A DNA stretch of 13,900 bases, taken from NCBI GenBank assembly GCA_022601215.1, contig JAHZIZ010000123.1:1-13900 (forward strand), given 5' to 3'. The notes below the pieces were generated by a model. The model saw only the letters and a list, made by a program, of their open reading frames with translations. It had not been told where the DNA came from and did no database searches. This DNA is from Bacteroidota bacterium (lineage in GTDB: Bacteria; Bacteroidota; Bacteroidia; Flavobacteriales; Flavobacteriaceae). The position numbers were made by a program, and so were the translations under genes. This document shows, one piece after another, positions 6,315-13,542 of this stretch. Numbering within the stretch: position 1 is the first letter of the stretch; each line of letters begins with the position of its first letter.

Positions 6315-6806
6315 ATGAAGTCAAAAATATTTATGTACCTGTTTTTCTTTTCAGTATTGTTACTGCTATTTATGTATATGAATCAGAAGTCTATATACGA
6401 ATCTCAGGAGAAGAAAATAACTTCTTTAAATAACAAGCTTACTGCACAAACAGACTCCATTACTAGTCTGTCTGAAGAAAAAGATGCACTTAGTTATTTT
6501 ACATTGCAAGGGAATGAAAATGCCATGACTTACTTAGAATCATTGGGTTTCGAATCTGAGGCTGTTGAAAACTCTGTTCGGGAAACCATTATGGACATGA
6601 ACTTGGAAAAAGGCGGGAACCCTTTAATTGAATATGAAGGCTATGGAGAGTTTCGCATTAATAATATGCGCTTTTTAAACCATCGATGGATTCAGACCGA
6701 ATTTAGTGATGGAAAAGTTTGGGGGGAAATGGTTTTAGAATATTTCTTCAATGAAGATATGGAACTAGAATTGACACCAATCTCTTCGGTTTTATATCCT
6801 AATTAG
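6315..6806 (+). CDS. Membrane-anchored coiled-coil protein of unknown function
   Basis: 163 residues. A hydrophobic segment at about 5-22 (IFMYLFFFSVLLLLFMYM) with no cleavage-type motif suggests a single N-terminal membrane anchor. A short coiled-coil-like stretch follows at about 30-60 (EKKITSLNNKLTAQTDSITS with SLSEEKDAL). The C-terminal part (about 85-163) looks globular, with aromatic and acidic residues (YEGYGEFRINNMRF, HRWIQTEFSDGKVWGE). The fold is not recognised. The ATG at 6315 is preceded by AGGAA, close to the start. It lies 27 bases after the metallo-hydrolase gene in the same direction and ends 15 bases before the convergent esterase gene. Co-expression with the hydrolase is likely; a shared function is inference. 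Confidence 0.8.
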   Translation: MKSKIFMYLFFFSVLLLLFMYMNQKSIYESQEKKITSLNNKLTAQTDSITSLSEEKDALSYFTLQGNENAMTYLESLGFESEAVENSVRETIMDMNLEKGGNPLIEYEGYGEFRINNMRFLNHRWIQTEFSDGKVWGEMVLEYFFNEDMELELTPISSVLYPN

Positions 6807-6821
6807 TACTCTTTCTAAAGG

Positions 6822-7475
6822 CTATTTTAAGGAAGATAACCATGATTTAAATTCATAAAAGTTTTGTGGAGCCACACCATGTCCCACAGGGAATTCTGAA
6901 TAATGCGAGTCGATGCCTAGATTCTTTAAAAAAGGCTGTGTTTTTCGAGCCCAATCCACAGGAATCACTTGATCGACACTTCCATGAGAGCTATAAACGT
7001 TAAGTTGGCTAAAATCATTGTTTATATATCCCTCTTTTAGGATTTCCTCGTTCACATATCCACTTAATCCAATTATATTTTTAACTTTTTCCGGATAGCT
7101 CAATCCTACTGCTAAACTTAAAATAGTTCCCTGACTAAACCCAAGTAAGGTGATGTTTTCTGAATCGATGGGGTAGGCAGTCACTATTTCGTCAATTACT
7201 TTGACGATAAGATCCCTCGATGTAATGGCTTGCTCATCATCACTAAACTTCCCATTAGTGGCATCAAAATAGATATTGTACCAGGCATTTCCGTAAGGCT
7301 GCATGGCGATCGGCGCTTTTAATGAGATGACGGCATAATTGCTATCCAACTCTGAGGCGAAAGAAAAAAGATCATTTTCATCACTACCATAGCCGTGTAA
7401 CATAATAATAAGCGGCGCGTTTTCAGAAAGACTGCTCGGGCGATAAAGATGATTGAGTGACAAAGATTGTTGCAT
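6822..7475 (-). CDS. Phospholipase/carboxylesterase-family alpha/beta hydrolase
   Basis: A serine esterase of 217 residues in the carboxylesterase/acyl-protein thioesterase-like family, probably cytoplasmic (no signal peptide). The oxyanion region LIIMLHGYGSDENDL (22-36) is typical. The nucleophile elbow GFSQG gives S114, HGSVDQVIP gives D168, and VGHGVAP gives H199, so the triad is complete. I start it at ATG 7475 (MQQSLSLNHL); an upstream in-frame TTG would add nine residues but lies inside the terminator-like stem at 7494-7521. The natural substrate cannot be told from sequence. It is convergent with the coiled-coil protein gene. Upstream lie the DUF4870 genes and a terminator, so it may depend on read-through or on its own promoter, which I could not find clearly. 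Confidence 0.9.
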   Translation of the reverse strand: MQQSLSLNHLYRPSSLSENAPLIIMLHGYGSDENDLFSFASELDSNYAVISLKAPIAMQPYGNAWYNIYFDATNGKFSDDEQAITSRDLIVKVIDEIVTAYPIDSENITLLGFSQGTILSLAVGLSYPEKVKNIIGLSGYVNEEILKEGYINNDFSQLNVYSSHGSVDQVIPVDWARKTQPFLKNLGIDSHYSEFPVGHGVAPQNFYEFKSWLSSLK

Positions 7476-7484
7476 AATGTAGTA

Positions 7485-7521
7485 TAAAAAATAATGCCGC
7501 AAGGTACAATCCTTACGGCAT
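7485..7521 (-). terminator. Intrinsic terminator after the DUF4870 gene
   Basis: On the minus strand ATGCCGTAAGG (7521-7511), a 6-base loop and CCTTGCGGCAT (7504-7494) form an 11-bp stem, followed by TATTTTTTA. The only non-Watson-Crick pair is U-G on this strand but C-A on the other, so the hairpin is stable only as minus-strand RNA. It lies between the DUF4870 stop (7543) and the esterase start (7475). Confidence 0.75.
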
Positions 7522-7542
7522 ATACAACAAGTATTTTATGGC

Positions 7543-7872
7543 TTATCCGATACCTTTAAACCATTGTTGAAATTGCTCTCCTACAACGGGGATCAATTTC
7601 TTTTCACCTTGGATTGCGCCAATTAAGCCCAATACCCAAAGTACAAGCATTCCAATTTGAACAATCCAACTAATGATACCGATGCCTATGACACTAGCGA
7701 GAATGGAAAGTGCAAAGCCAACTAGCATAATACCTAACATTTGCCGTATATGAAAGGCTCCTAGTTCAGTTTTGTTGCTATTGTGCATAATAAGTGCGAT
7801 AATCCATCCAATAAGGGTAATGTAGGCAATAACGGCAATGTTTTTACCGTTGTCCGATGTTGTTTCTGACAT
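7543..7872 (-). CDS. DUF4870-type small membrane protein (copy 2 of tandem pair)
   Basis: 109 residues with three predicted membrane segments at about 12-29, 46-66 and 70-88. The pattern matches DUF4870/Tic20-like proteins: NIAVIAYITLIGWIIALI, then GAFHIRQMLGI (38-48), and the C-terminal IPVVGEQFQQWFKGI (94-108). The molecular role of the family is unknown; it sits in the inner membrane. It is 47 bases downstream of a second, diverged copy of the same family, and a terminator follows. Its start ATG at 7872 is the only sensible one. The AT-rich spacer upstream shows no clear promoter, so transcription from upstream is likely. Confidence 0.85.
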   Translation of the reverse strand: MSETTSDNGKNIAVIAYITLIGWIIALIMHNSNKTELGAFHIRQMLGIMLVGFALSILASVIGIGIISWIVQIGMLVLWVLGLIGAIQGEKKLIPVVGEQFQQWFKGIG

Positions 7873-7919
7873 AATACTACGTTTAGGGTTAGTGTTTTAT
7901 ATCTTTAAATATACATTAA

Positions 7920-8240
7920 CTAATCTAAAAACCTAAACCAAGTCTGAAATTTCTCACTTAAAAAAGGGATGCCCACTTTTTTGTTTAGAATGGCAAAGAC
8001 CATTGAAACGAGCCAAGCGATGGCACTTGTGTAGAAGAAAACCGCTCCTACTTCCCAAAGAAGCTCCTGAGTTGACAAGGCAAATGAGATAAAGTAGAGA
8101 ATGATTAATCCAAACATGTTTTTAATATGCCATGTGGCAAATTCATGCTTATTTTCCTTATTCAGGAAATAGGCTATGATCGCACCAATAAAAGTGATAT
8201 AAGCAATTATAGCTAATGTTTTTGCAGAGATGTTATTCAT
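7920..8240 (-). CDS. DUF4870-like small membrane protein (copy 1 of tandem pair)
   Basis: 106 residues, same layout as its downstream neighbour: membrane segments at about 8-25, 42-58 and 66-86. The matching landmarks are TLAIIAYITFIGAIIAYFL, WHIKNMFGLI and the terminal GIPFLSEKFQTWFRF. The two copies are clearly homologous but diverged, mainly in the second and third segments, so this is an old duplication. Its ATG lies inside the end of the dihydroorotase homologue gene: the 8-base overlap ATGAATAA contains this start and the previous stop, which suggests translational coupling. Function is unknown; a role linked to the upstream BatA-like membrane protein is inference. Confidence 0.83.
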   Translation of the reverse strand: MNNISAKTLAIIAYITFIGAIIAYFLNKENKHEFATWHIKNMFGLIILYFISFALSTQELLWEVGAVFFYTSAIAWLVSMVFAILNKKVGIPFLSEKFQTWFRFLD

Positions 8241-9486
8241 TAATTACCAATTGGGAGTTGTTATAAATACCATAGACATTACCTTTCATTGGGGCACCTA
8301 ATAGTGCAGCATTCTTTGAAGTAGATAAGATGGATTCTTCGGTAAAGACCCAACTAGGTGTAGGATCAAATAGGGAAAGTGATGCAGGTTGACCTTTTGA
8401 AATAGAGTGATTGGGCACTTTAAATGTTTCTTTTAGTCCAGTAAGTGCTTGTATAACAGTATCTAAAGGTAGCAATTCTAACAATGCGGAAAAACAGCTT
8501 TCAAGTCCGATACTCCCAAAATAGGCATGATCAAATTCAGTGCGCTTGTGTTCTATATCAATTGGGTTGTGATCACTAGTGACTCCATCAATTACTCCAT
8601 CTTTCAGTCCTTTGAGAAGTGCTTTGACATCTTTTTCAGTACGCAGTGGAGGCAGTACTTTATAGTGCGTATCGAAGGTGTCTAAGACATCATCGGTTAG
8701 GCAAATGTTATGGATGGCAACGCTACAAGTTACATGCAAACCTTTTTTCTTTGCATCCTTAATGAGTTGAACACTTTTCTTTGTAGAGATGGTGGGTATA
8801 TGTAGTTTTCCGCCGGTATATTCTAATAGGTACAGATCCCTAGCAATTTGAAGTTCTTCCGATAATGCTGGAATTCCTTTGAGTCCTAATTTTGTGCTGT
8901 TTTCCTCTTCGTTGACCACTCCTTTATTTGCGATGGCTTGTTCATAAGGGAATGATTGAACTAGTCCATCAAAATTCTGCGCATATTGAAGTGCTATCTT
9001 TAAAAGGTTGGGGTTGGTAACGGGTCTTTTGTAATCATAAAAGGAAAGTGCTCCTTCATTGTGCATATCGTATAATTCCGCCAGATCGATCCCCTTACTT
9101 TTTACCGTCAATGCTCCAGTGGGATGAACATTTACTGCGTGAAAGCTAGCTTTCGTTTTTAAAAATTTAACTTGCCCTTTGTTATCGGTTATAGGGTCCG
9201 TATTGGCGTTGATTGATACCGCTGTAAATCCTGAACGCGCTGCGGTATCTAACCCATTATCTATAGTTTCTCGTTCTTCATAACCAGGCTCTCCAAAAGA
9301 GGTGCTTGTGTCGAACCATCCTTGAGAGATATGTAAGTTTTTAAGACTAACAACTTTGGCTTTTGTTTCTTTTATAGTGCCAGCAATTTTGGTGATGATT
9401 CCTTTTTCAATAAGAACATCTCTTTTCTTACCATGATGCTTGCTGGAAGGGTCTATAATAGTAGCCGATTTTAAGAGTACATTCAT
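8233..9486 (-). CDS. Dihydroorotase-like amidohydrolase homologue lacking metal ligands (pseudoenzyme)
   Basis: 417 residues, full length for a type I dihydroorotase (about 425), the third enzyme of pyrimidine synthesis. The fold is recognisable: NANTDPITDN (93-102), PALSEELQIARDLYLLEYTGGKLHI (206-230), VTSDHNPI with D305, and FGSIGLES (323-330). The active site is not. The usual D-x-H-x-H-x-R-x-PG reads DTSTSFGEPG (59-68), replacing both histidines and the substrate arginine; the HxED region reads SFPYEQ; HIxHVST reads HIPTIST; and PHH reads IHN. Only the final aspartate remains. It should therefore not be a metal-dependent hydrolase, and the annotation dihydroorotase would mislead. The frame is intact and the surrounding sequence well kept, so it is selected for another role. 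It lies 3 bases after the BatA-like gene and overlaps the next gene by 8. Confidence 0.9.
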   Translation of the reverse strand: MNVLLKSATIIDPSSKHHGKKRDVLIEKGIITKIAGTIKETKAKVVSLKNLHISQGWFDTSTSFGEPGYEERETIDNGLDTAARSGFTAVSINANTDPITDNKGQVKFLKTKASFHAVNVHPTGALTVKSKGIDLAELYDMHNEGALSFYDYKRPVTNPNLLKIALQYAQNFDGLVQSFPYEQAIANKGVVNEEENSTKLGLKGIPALSEELQIARDLYLLEYTGGKLHIPTISTKKSVQLIKDAKKKGLHVTCSVAIHNICLTDDVLDTFDTHYKVLPPLRTEKDVKALLKGLKDGVIDGVTSDHNPIDIEHKRTEFDHAYFGSIGLESCFSALLELLPLDTVIQALTGLKETFKVPNHSISKGQPASLSLFDPTPSWVFTEESILSTSKNAALLGAPMKGNVYGIYNNSQLVINE

Positions 9487-9489
9487 GCG

Positions 9490-11415
9490 TTAGTGTTTGA
9501 AGAATTTTAATATCAACATTTCAAGCAATAGGAAAATCAATGCAAAAATAACAAACCATTTCCAAAAGGAGTTGATTTTATTTTCGGAAGCCATGGTCTC
9601 AAATAGTTCCGAAACTGAATCAAAGACCGAAATACCTTCAATATCATCAGGATTTGTATAGATTAATTGACTTTCATCTCTTGCATAATTATAGCTCACC
9701 ATTTCTAGAGGGATTTCCTCTTTTTCAACTTGGAACGTTCCTGCTCTTGATGGCTCTTCTTCGGTCGTAATAAGCACTGAGTTTGCTTTGGTTTGTTGCA
9801 AGGGAATAAAGCTTTGTAGACTATCTTTAAAAGTAACAATTTCGTCTTGAGTGAGCTTTGTTGGGACGGCGAATCGATTTAATTTACCTATTTCATAATA
9901 CAGATTTGGCAACGATAAGCTTTGCTGCGCAACATTTATAAAGGTCGGCACAATAAGGGGAGAGTTCTTAAAATTACTTTCCGAAGCATGTATTGATGCT
10001 GTGAATAAGAATGTCTTATTGGATTGAAGAAGGAAGGGCTTTCCATCTTCAAAACGTAATACTGGGGTAGCATTGGCACGCACCCCATAGTATGTTTGGA
10101 CCTTAGGAAACTGAAAGTTAACTACCTGTTTTTCAAATACATTTTGATACAGTGGGTGGGAAAAGTTGATTTTGGCAACTTTTTTTTCTTGTTGGATAAG
10201 CCCTTGCAGTGTTCCAATACCTACATTATTTAAAAGTTGGTTATACGAAATCAGGTCAGCATTCTTACTGGGCAAAACCACAATACTTCCCCCACCATCG
10301 CTAAACGCTTTTAGACTATTGCTAAGCGCTGTAGGAATGTTTTTCAGCTCATTGAGAACAATGAGGTTTTGGGCAGGGATTTCGTTGTAGTTTATCGCAT
10401 TACTCGGTTGTTGGGTGTAAGTATATCCACTTCTATTGTATAGGCGTTGAAGAAATTGGGTGCCCCCATCATTTATCGACATAACCTTGATGTCTTTAGG
10501 TGTGTTAATGCTAAAATACAGGCTGTTATCGTATGGTAAATTTGCATCGGTAAGTTGCAGTAGTCCTTTAAATCCTTCTGGATTGTCGATGTCGAATGTA
10601 ATGCTAGCTTGTGAAGACGCTTCAAAATTAATAGCAGTTTTTGCGATTAATGAATTTCGGTTGTACAGGGATATTGGAAGATTAGCAGGAAGCGTACCTT
10701 GACCGGAAACTAACACTTTTAGTTGAGTAGCAGTAGTAGTAGAGTTAACCACATAGGCACTGTCTATTGAAACGGTATTTGTAGTGACTGGGATAAATGG
10801 AACGGCGCTAATGGTAAAATCATTATCTCCCTTAGGTAAAACTCCTTTTTGTTGAAAATCGGTTAAAAGGATAAGACGTTTTTCAGCCGATTTGCTTTTG
10901 GAAAACAGTTGGCCCGCCTTAAGAAACACTTCAGACAAGCTCAATTGTTTGTAGGCATATCCCACAGATAGAATTTCTTTTTTAAAAGCGGTTTGAGTAA
11001 CATTTCGTTTGGCTTCGGTGTTGGTAAACCAACTTATTTTGTGTTCCCCTCCCAATTGCTCAAACAACTGTTGTTTGGCCCTTTCCAAGAGCGGTCCGTT
11101 AGCGCCTTTGAGTTGTGAGCTAAACGAATTGTCTAGATAAATGACAGTCTCTTTTTCGGTATTCAATGCTGTTTTGGAAGCAGTGAAAGGTTGCGCAAAT
11201 GCCAGCACTATACAGGCAATTGCTAACATTCTCATAAGTAGTGTGAGCCATTTTTTTAGCTGGGAACTTTTTCTAGTTTGCAGTGTTACTTTTCGAAGAA
11301 AGGCAACATTAGTGAACGCTACTTTTTGAAATCTCCTAAGCTGAAAAAGATGAATAAGAATAGGAATGAGCAGTAGTAAGAGAGCGTAAAGAAGTTCTGG
11401 GTGTTTAAACTGCAT
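9490..11415 (-). CDS. BatA N-terminal domain membrane protein with degenerate VWA-like region
   Basis: 641 residues. The N-terminus (FKHPELLYALLLLLIPILIHLFQLRR) is the aerotolerance-regulator/BatA domain: a first membrane segment at about 8-25 followed by FxxVxFTNVAFLR, then a second segment at about 57-75. A von Willebrand A-like region follows, with DNSFS (95-99) fitting the DxSxS metal-site pattern and LLTDF (184-188). The middle holds a long extracytoplasmic part with a GATase-like stretch (AFSDGGGSIVVLPSK). A C-terminal membrane segment lies at about 616-637. It is longer than BatA itself (about 330) and belongs to the BatA-domain membrane proteins common in Bacteroidota. The ATG at 11415 fits a promoter at 11433-11440. 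It heads an operon with the dihydroorotase homologue 3 bases on. Biochemical role unknown. Confidence 0.88.
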   Translation of the reverse strand: MQFKHPELLYALLLLLIPILIHLFQLRRFQKVAFTNVAFLRKVTLQTRKSSQLKKWLTLLMRMLAIACIVLAFAQPFTASKTALNTEKETVIYLDNSFSSQLKGANGPLLERAKQQLFEQLGGEHKISWFTNTEAKRNVTQTAFKKEILSVGYAYKQLSLSEVFLKAGQLFSKSKSAEKRLILLTDFQQKGVLPKGDNDFTISAVPFIPVTTNTVSIDSAYVVNSTTTATQLKVLVSGQGTLPANLPISLYNRNSLIAKTAINFEASSQASITFDIDNPEGFKGLLQLTDANLPYDNSLYFSINTPKDIKVMSINDGGTQFLQRLYNRSGYTYTQQPSNAINYNEIPAQNLIVLNELKNIPTALSNSLKAFSDGGGSIVVLPSKNADLISYNQLLNNVGIGTLQGLIQQEKKVAKINFSHPLYQNVFEKQVVNFQFPKVQTYYGVRANATPVLRFEDGKPFLLQSNKTFLFTASIHASESNFKNSPLIVPTFINVAQQSLSLPNLYYEIGKLNRFAVPTKLTQDEIVTFKDSLQSFIPLQQTKANSVLITTEEEPSRAGTFQVEKEEIPLEMVSYNYARDESQLIYTNPDDIEGISVFDSVSELFETMASENKINSFWKWFVIFALIFLLLEMLILKFFKH

Positions 11416-11432
11416 TCCTTTTAAGGTTGGGA

Positions 11433-11440
11433 CAAATATA
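11433..11440 (-). promoter_or_regulatory. -7 promoter element of the BatA-like operon
   Basis: On the minus strand this reads TATATTTG, an exact TAnnTTTG match placed 18 bases before the ATG at 11415, giving a leader of roughly 10 bases. No good -33 TTG is seen at the normal distance. Confidence 0.5.
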
Positions 11441-11508
11441 TAAAACGGATTGTAAATATAAACCCTTTGCGCCGCTGAAGCGTTAAATATATTTTAAAAG
11501 GAAGTTGC

Positions 11509-12009
11509 TTAGGTCTTCTTTAGCTTAATTTTTGGTTCGCTTTCTTCTTTTGATGCGTTTTTTTCATTTCCTCCACCAAATAGTAACGGTGTGCTACTAT
11601 AACTCGAACCAAAGTTGACTGCCGCATAATATACCTGATCTACAGCGTTGTTAAGTTCTTTATCAGTTAGTGGACCTAAAGGGTGTATAAAAACCGACCA
11701 AATGATATCATTGGAGAGAGCATACTTCACATCCAGAGCCGAGTGAAAATTCGCTACTAGGCAATCCAATAGGATATCTTCATTGAGTTTGTTAGCATCA
11801 ACAATTGGAGCAATGATGCGCATCCTGTCATTGTTTTCGTCTGTGATCACCATCATGGGTAGTTCATTATAAACCAGTTGCCAACGCCCAGAAACACCAT
11901 TAATACTATCCACTTTTTCAGTGAGCAGTGTTTCTAAGCGATCGTTATTCATTTGTGCTGAGGCGAAAAGTGTAACTAAAGTGGCAACCGCGGCTAATAC
12001 ATATTTCAT
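11509..12009 (-). CDS. Secreted/periplasmic protein of unknown function
   Basis: 166 residues. A clear signal peptide MKYVLAAVATLVTLFASAQ (1-19) has a typical ASA-Q cleavage site and no lipobox cysteine, so the mature protein is probably periplasmic or exported. The mature part is mixed alpha/beta in appearance: GRWQLVYNELPMMVITDENN, then DRMRIIAPIVDANKLNEDIL and LLDCLVANFHSALDVKYALS with a WSVFIHPLGPL segment. The C-terminus is low-complexity and lysine-rich (KNASKEESEPKIKLKKT). I do not recognise a named family. It is 101 bases downstream of the TIGR02757 gene on the same strand; no clear promoter or terminator is seen in either flanking spacer. Confidence 0.8.
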   Translation of the reverse strand: MKYVLAAVATLVTLFASAQMNNDRLETLLTEKVDSINGVSGRWQLVYNELPMMVITDENNDRMRIIAPIVDANKLNEDILLDCLVANFHSALDVKYALSNDIIWSVFIHPLGPLTDKELNNAVDQVYYAAVNFGSSYSSTPLLFGGGNEKNASKEESEPKIKLKKT

Positions 12010-12110
12010 AAAAGTGATTTGAATGTATATAGTCGGAAAGCAGTGTTAGAACTAACGAGAATAGTGTTTGTTTATAAGAACCTTTTCTATTTGTTGTTGA
12101 TTGCAGTTGA

Positions 12111-12875
12111 CTAAAATTTCTCAAAAACTCCCAATCCAAAAAGAGCGAAGTCATATTTAACCGGATCTCTTGAGTCCAGTTTTCTCAATGACGTATCCAA
12201 TTCTGCCAGTGCCTTGCCGTCATTTTGTTTACGTTTTAGTAATCCTAATTTTCGAGCGACATTGCCGCTATGCACGTCTAACGGACAGGAAAGTTGGGAA
12301 GGGGACAGGCGTTTCCAAATTCCGAAGTCAACATCACTATCATTTGACCGTACCATCCAACGTAAGAACATATTAATACGTTTGGCCGCGCTATTTTTTA
12401 AGGGGTCACTTACATGTTTTTGAGTTCTTTGTAAATGTGGTAAGCTAAAAAACTCTTTCTTAAATTGATGGATGGCAGGCTGTAGGGTATTATTTTCGGC
12501 ATGTTTAACGAAAATAGCCTCGAGCCCATTTTTTTCAATATAAATATGCCGTAAGGCCTTAATAAAGTAGGCTAAATCATCCCCATTAAAGGTGCGATGA
12601 ACAAAATGAGATAATGCAGATAGGTCAGATGTTGTATGATTCAAAATAAAATCATGCGGTGCATGATCTAATAGGTTAGCGAGTTTTTTCCCATTAGTAA
12701 TGATACTTTTTCGATTGCCCCAAGAAATGGTAGCAACCAAAAATCCAATAATTTCAATATCTTCTTTTTTCTTGAAAAGATGTGGAATTTGGATAGGATC
12801 ACTTTCAATAAACTTCGGATTATTGTAGTAGACAACTTTTTCGTCTAAGAATTCCTTGAGCTCGTTCGATTTCAC
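12111..12875 (-). CDS. TIGR02757/DUF2400 family protein, possible HhH-type DNA glycosylase relative
   Basis: 254 residues, matching the TIGR02757 family in length and landmarks: ELKEFLDEKVVYYNNPKFI (5-23), FLVATISWGNRKSI (45-58), AAKRINMFLRWMVR (163-176), GIWKRLSPSQLSCPLDVHSG (185-204), NVARKLGLLKRK and DPVKYDFALFGLGVF. Function is unproven. The SPSQL...PLDVHSGNVARKLGL segment resembles the VDTHxxR region of helix-hairpin-helix glycosylases, suggesting a repair role, but this is inference. The start is a GTG at 12875: no upstream ATG exists before the previous stop, and the residues right after it fit the family N-terminus as I remember it. Only 4 bases separate it from the ABC ATPase stop, so the two are translated from one message. 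Confidence 0.87.
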   Translation of the reverse strand: MKSNELKEFLDEKVVYYNNPKFIESDPIQIPHLFKKKEDIEIIGFLVATISWGNRKSIITNGKKLANLLDHAPHDFILNHTTSDLSALSHFVHRTFNGDDLAYFIKALRHIYIEKNGLEAIFVKHAENNTLQPAIHQFKKEFFSLPHLQRTQKHVSDPLKNSAAKRINMFLRWMVRSNDSDVDFGIWKRLSPSQLSCPLDVHSGNVARKLGLLKRKQNDGKALAELDTSLRKLDSRDPVKYDFALFGLGVFEKF

Positions 12876-12879
12876 AATG

Positions 12880-13533
12880 TTAGGCTACTATCAATCCATC
12901 TTGCATCACCAACTTCCTATCGGCCATGGCAGCAAGTTCTTCGTTATGGGTAACAATAATAAAAGTCTGGCCAAATTCATCCCTTAATTTAAAAAACAAG
13001 TTATGTAAATTTTCCGCGCTTTCTGTATCTAAGTTACCACTGGGTTCATCCGCAAGAATAATTGCGGGATTATTTATAAGAGCTCTGGCCACTGCCACAC
13101 GTTGTTGCTCTCCTCCAGAAAGCTCATTGGGTTTATGATTTTCCCGATGTGAAAGTCCTAAAAAAGCTAACAATTCCTTAGCTCGTTTTTCGGCCACGGC
13201 TTTAGGTGTTTTCTTTATGAAGGCAGGTATACATACATTTTCTAATGCTGTAAATTCTGGAAGTAGTTGATGAAACTGAAAAATAAACCCTAGATGCTCG
13301 TTTCTAAACCGAGCTAAAGCCTTTCGATTTAGCGTTGAAATGTCAGTACCATTAATTGTCAGGCTTCCTTCTGAATAAAAGTCCAAGGTTCCTAAAATTT
13401 GTAATAAGGTAGTTTTACCCGCTCCAGAGGCACCTACAATCGATACTATTTCACCTGGCTCAATGTCCAAGGTAACGCCTTTCAAGACATGTAATTGATC
13501 ATAGTATTTATGTACGTTTTTTGCTGAAATCAT
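12880..13533 (-). CDS. ABC transporter ATP-binding protein, LolD/MacB type
   Basis: A 217-residue single ATPase domain that would power a membrane partner of the lipoprotein-release or MacB export type. Walker [10 protein letters not shown] (34-42), Q-loop [16 protein letters not shown] (85-100), signature [15 protein letters not shown] (138-152), Walker [13 protein letters not shown] (158-169) and H-loop VTHNEE (194-199) are all intact. [16 protein letters not shown] and ADEPSGNLD are typical of the LolD group. No permease gene adjoins it: upstream is an outer-membrane-type protein and downstream TIGR02757, so its partner must be elsewhere. I use ATG 13533; an in-frame TTG at 13542 is less likely. 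It follows a 9-bp inverted repeat. Confidence 0.93.
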   Translation of the reverse strand: MISAKNVHKYYDQLHVLKGVTLDIEPGEIVSIVGASGAGKTTLLQILGTLDFYSEGSLTINGTDISTLNRKALARFRNEHLGFIFQFHQLLPEFTALENVCIPAFIKKTPKAVAEKRAKELLAFLGLSHRENHKPNELSGGEQQRVAVARALINNPAIILADEPSGNLDTESAENLHNLFFKLRDEFGQTFIIVTHNEELAAMADRKLVMQDGLIVA

Positions 13534-13542
13534 AGGGTGCAA

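Noticed and set aside
7880..7919. AT-rich near-palindrome TATATCTTTAAATATA between the DUF4870 genes as a promoter
   Set aside because: It gives only partial matches to TAnnTTTG and can be explained by AT content; the operon context makes an internal promoter unnecessary.
10166..10702. Plus-strand open frames opposite the BatA-like gene
   Set aside because: They lie wholly antisense to a well-supported 641-residue coding frame and show no recognisable protein features.
10730..10745. GTA/TAG triplet run resembling a microsatellite
   Set aside because: Only about four units, inside a coding region (threonine codons), with nothing to mark it as unusual.
11470..11490. Possible terminator hairpin (CGCTTCAGCG) after the secreted-protein gene
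   Set aside because: The stem is only three to four pairs with no T-run following on the minus strand, so I do not call it.
12040..12060. Short palindrome GTTAG-AA-CTAAC in the spacer upstream of the secreted-protein gene
   Set aside because: Five-bp arms with a two-base centre are expected by chance in a window this size.
11945..12154. Minus-strand frame bridging the TIGR02757 end and the secreted-protein start
   Set aside because: It overlaps the ends of both genes in a different frame and looks like random translation of AT-rich spacer.
12170..12423. Two overlapping plus-strand frames opposite the TIGR02757 gene
   Set aside because: They are antisense shadows of a conserved family gene; no start context or homology signal.
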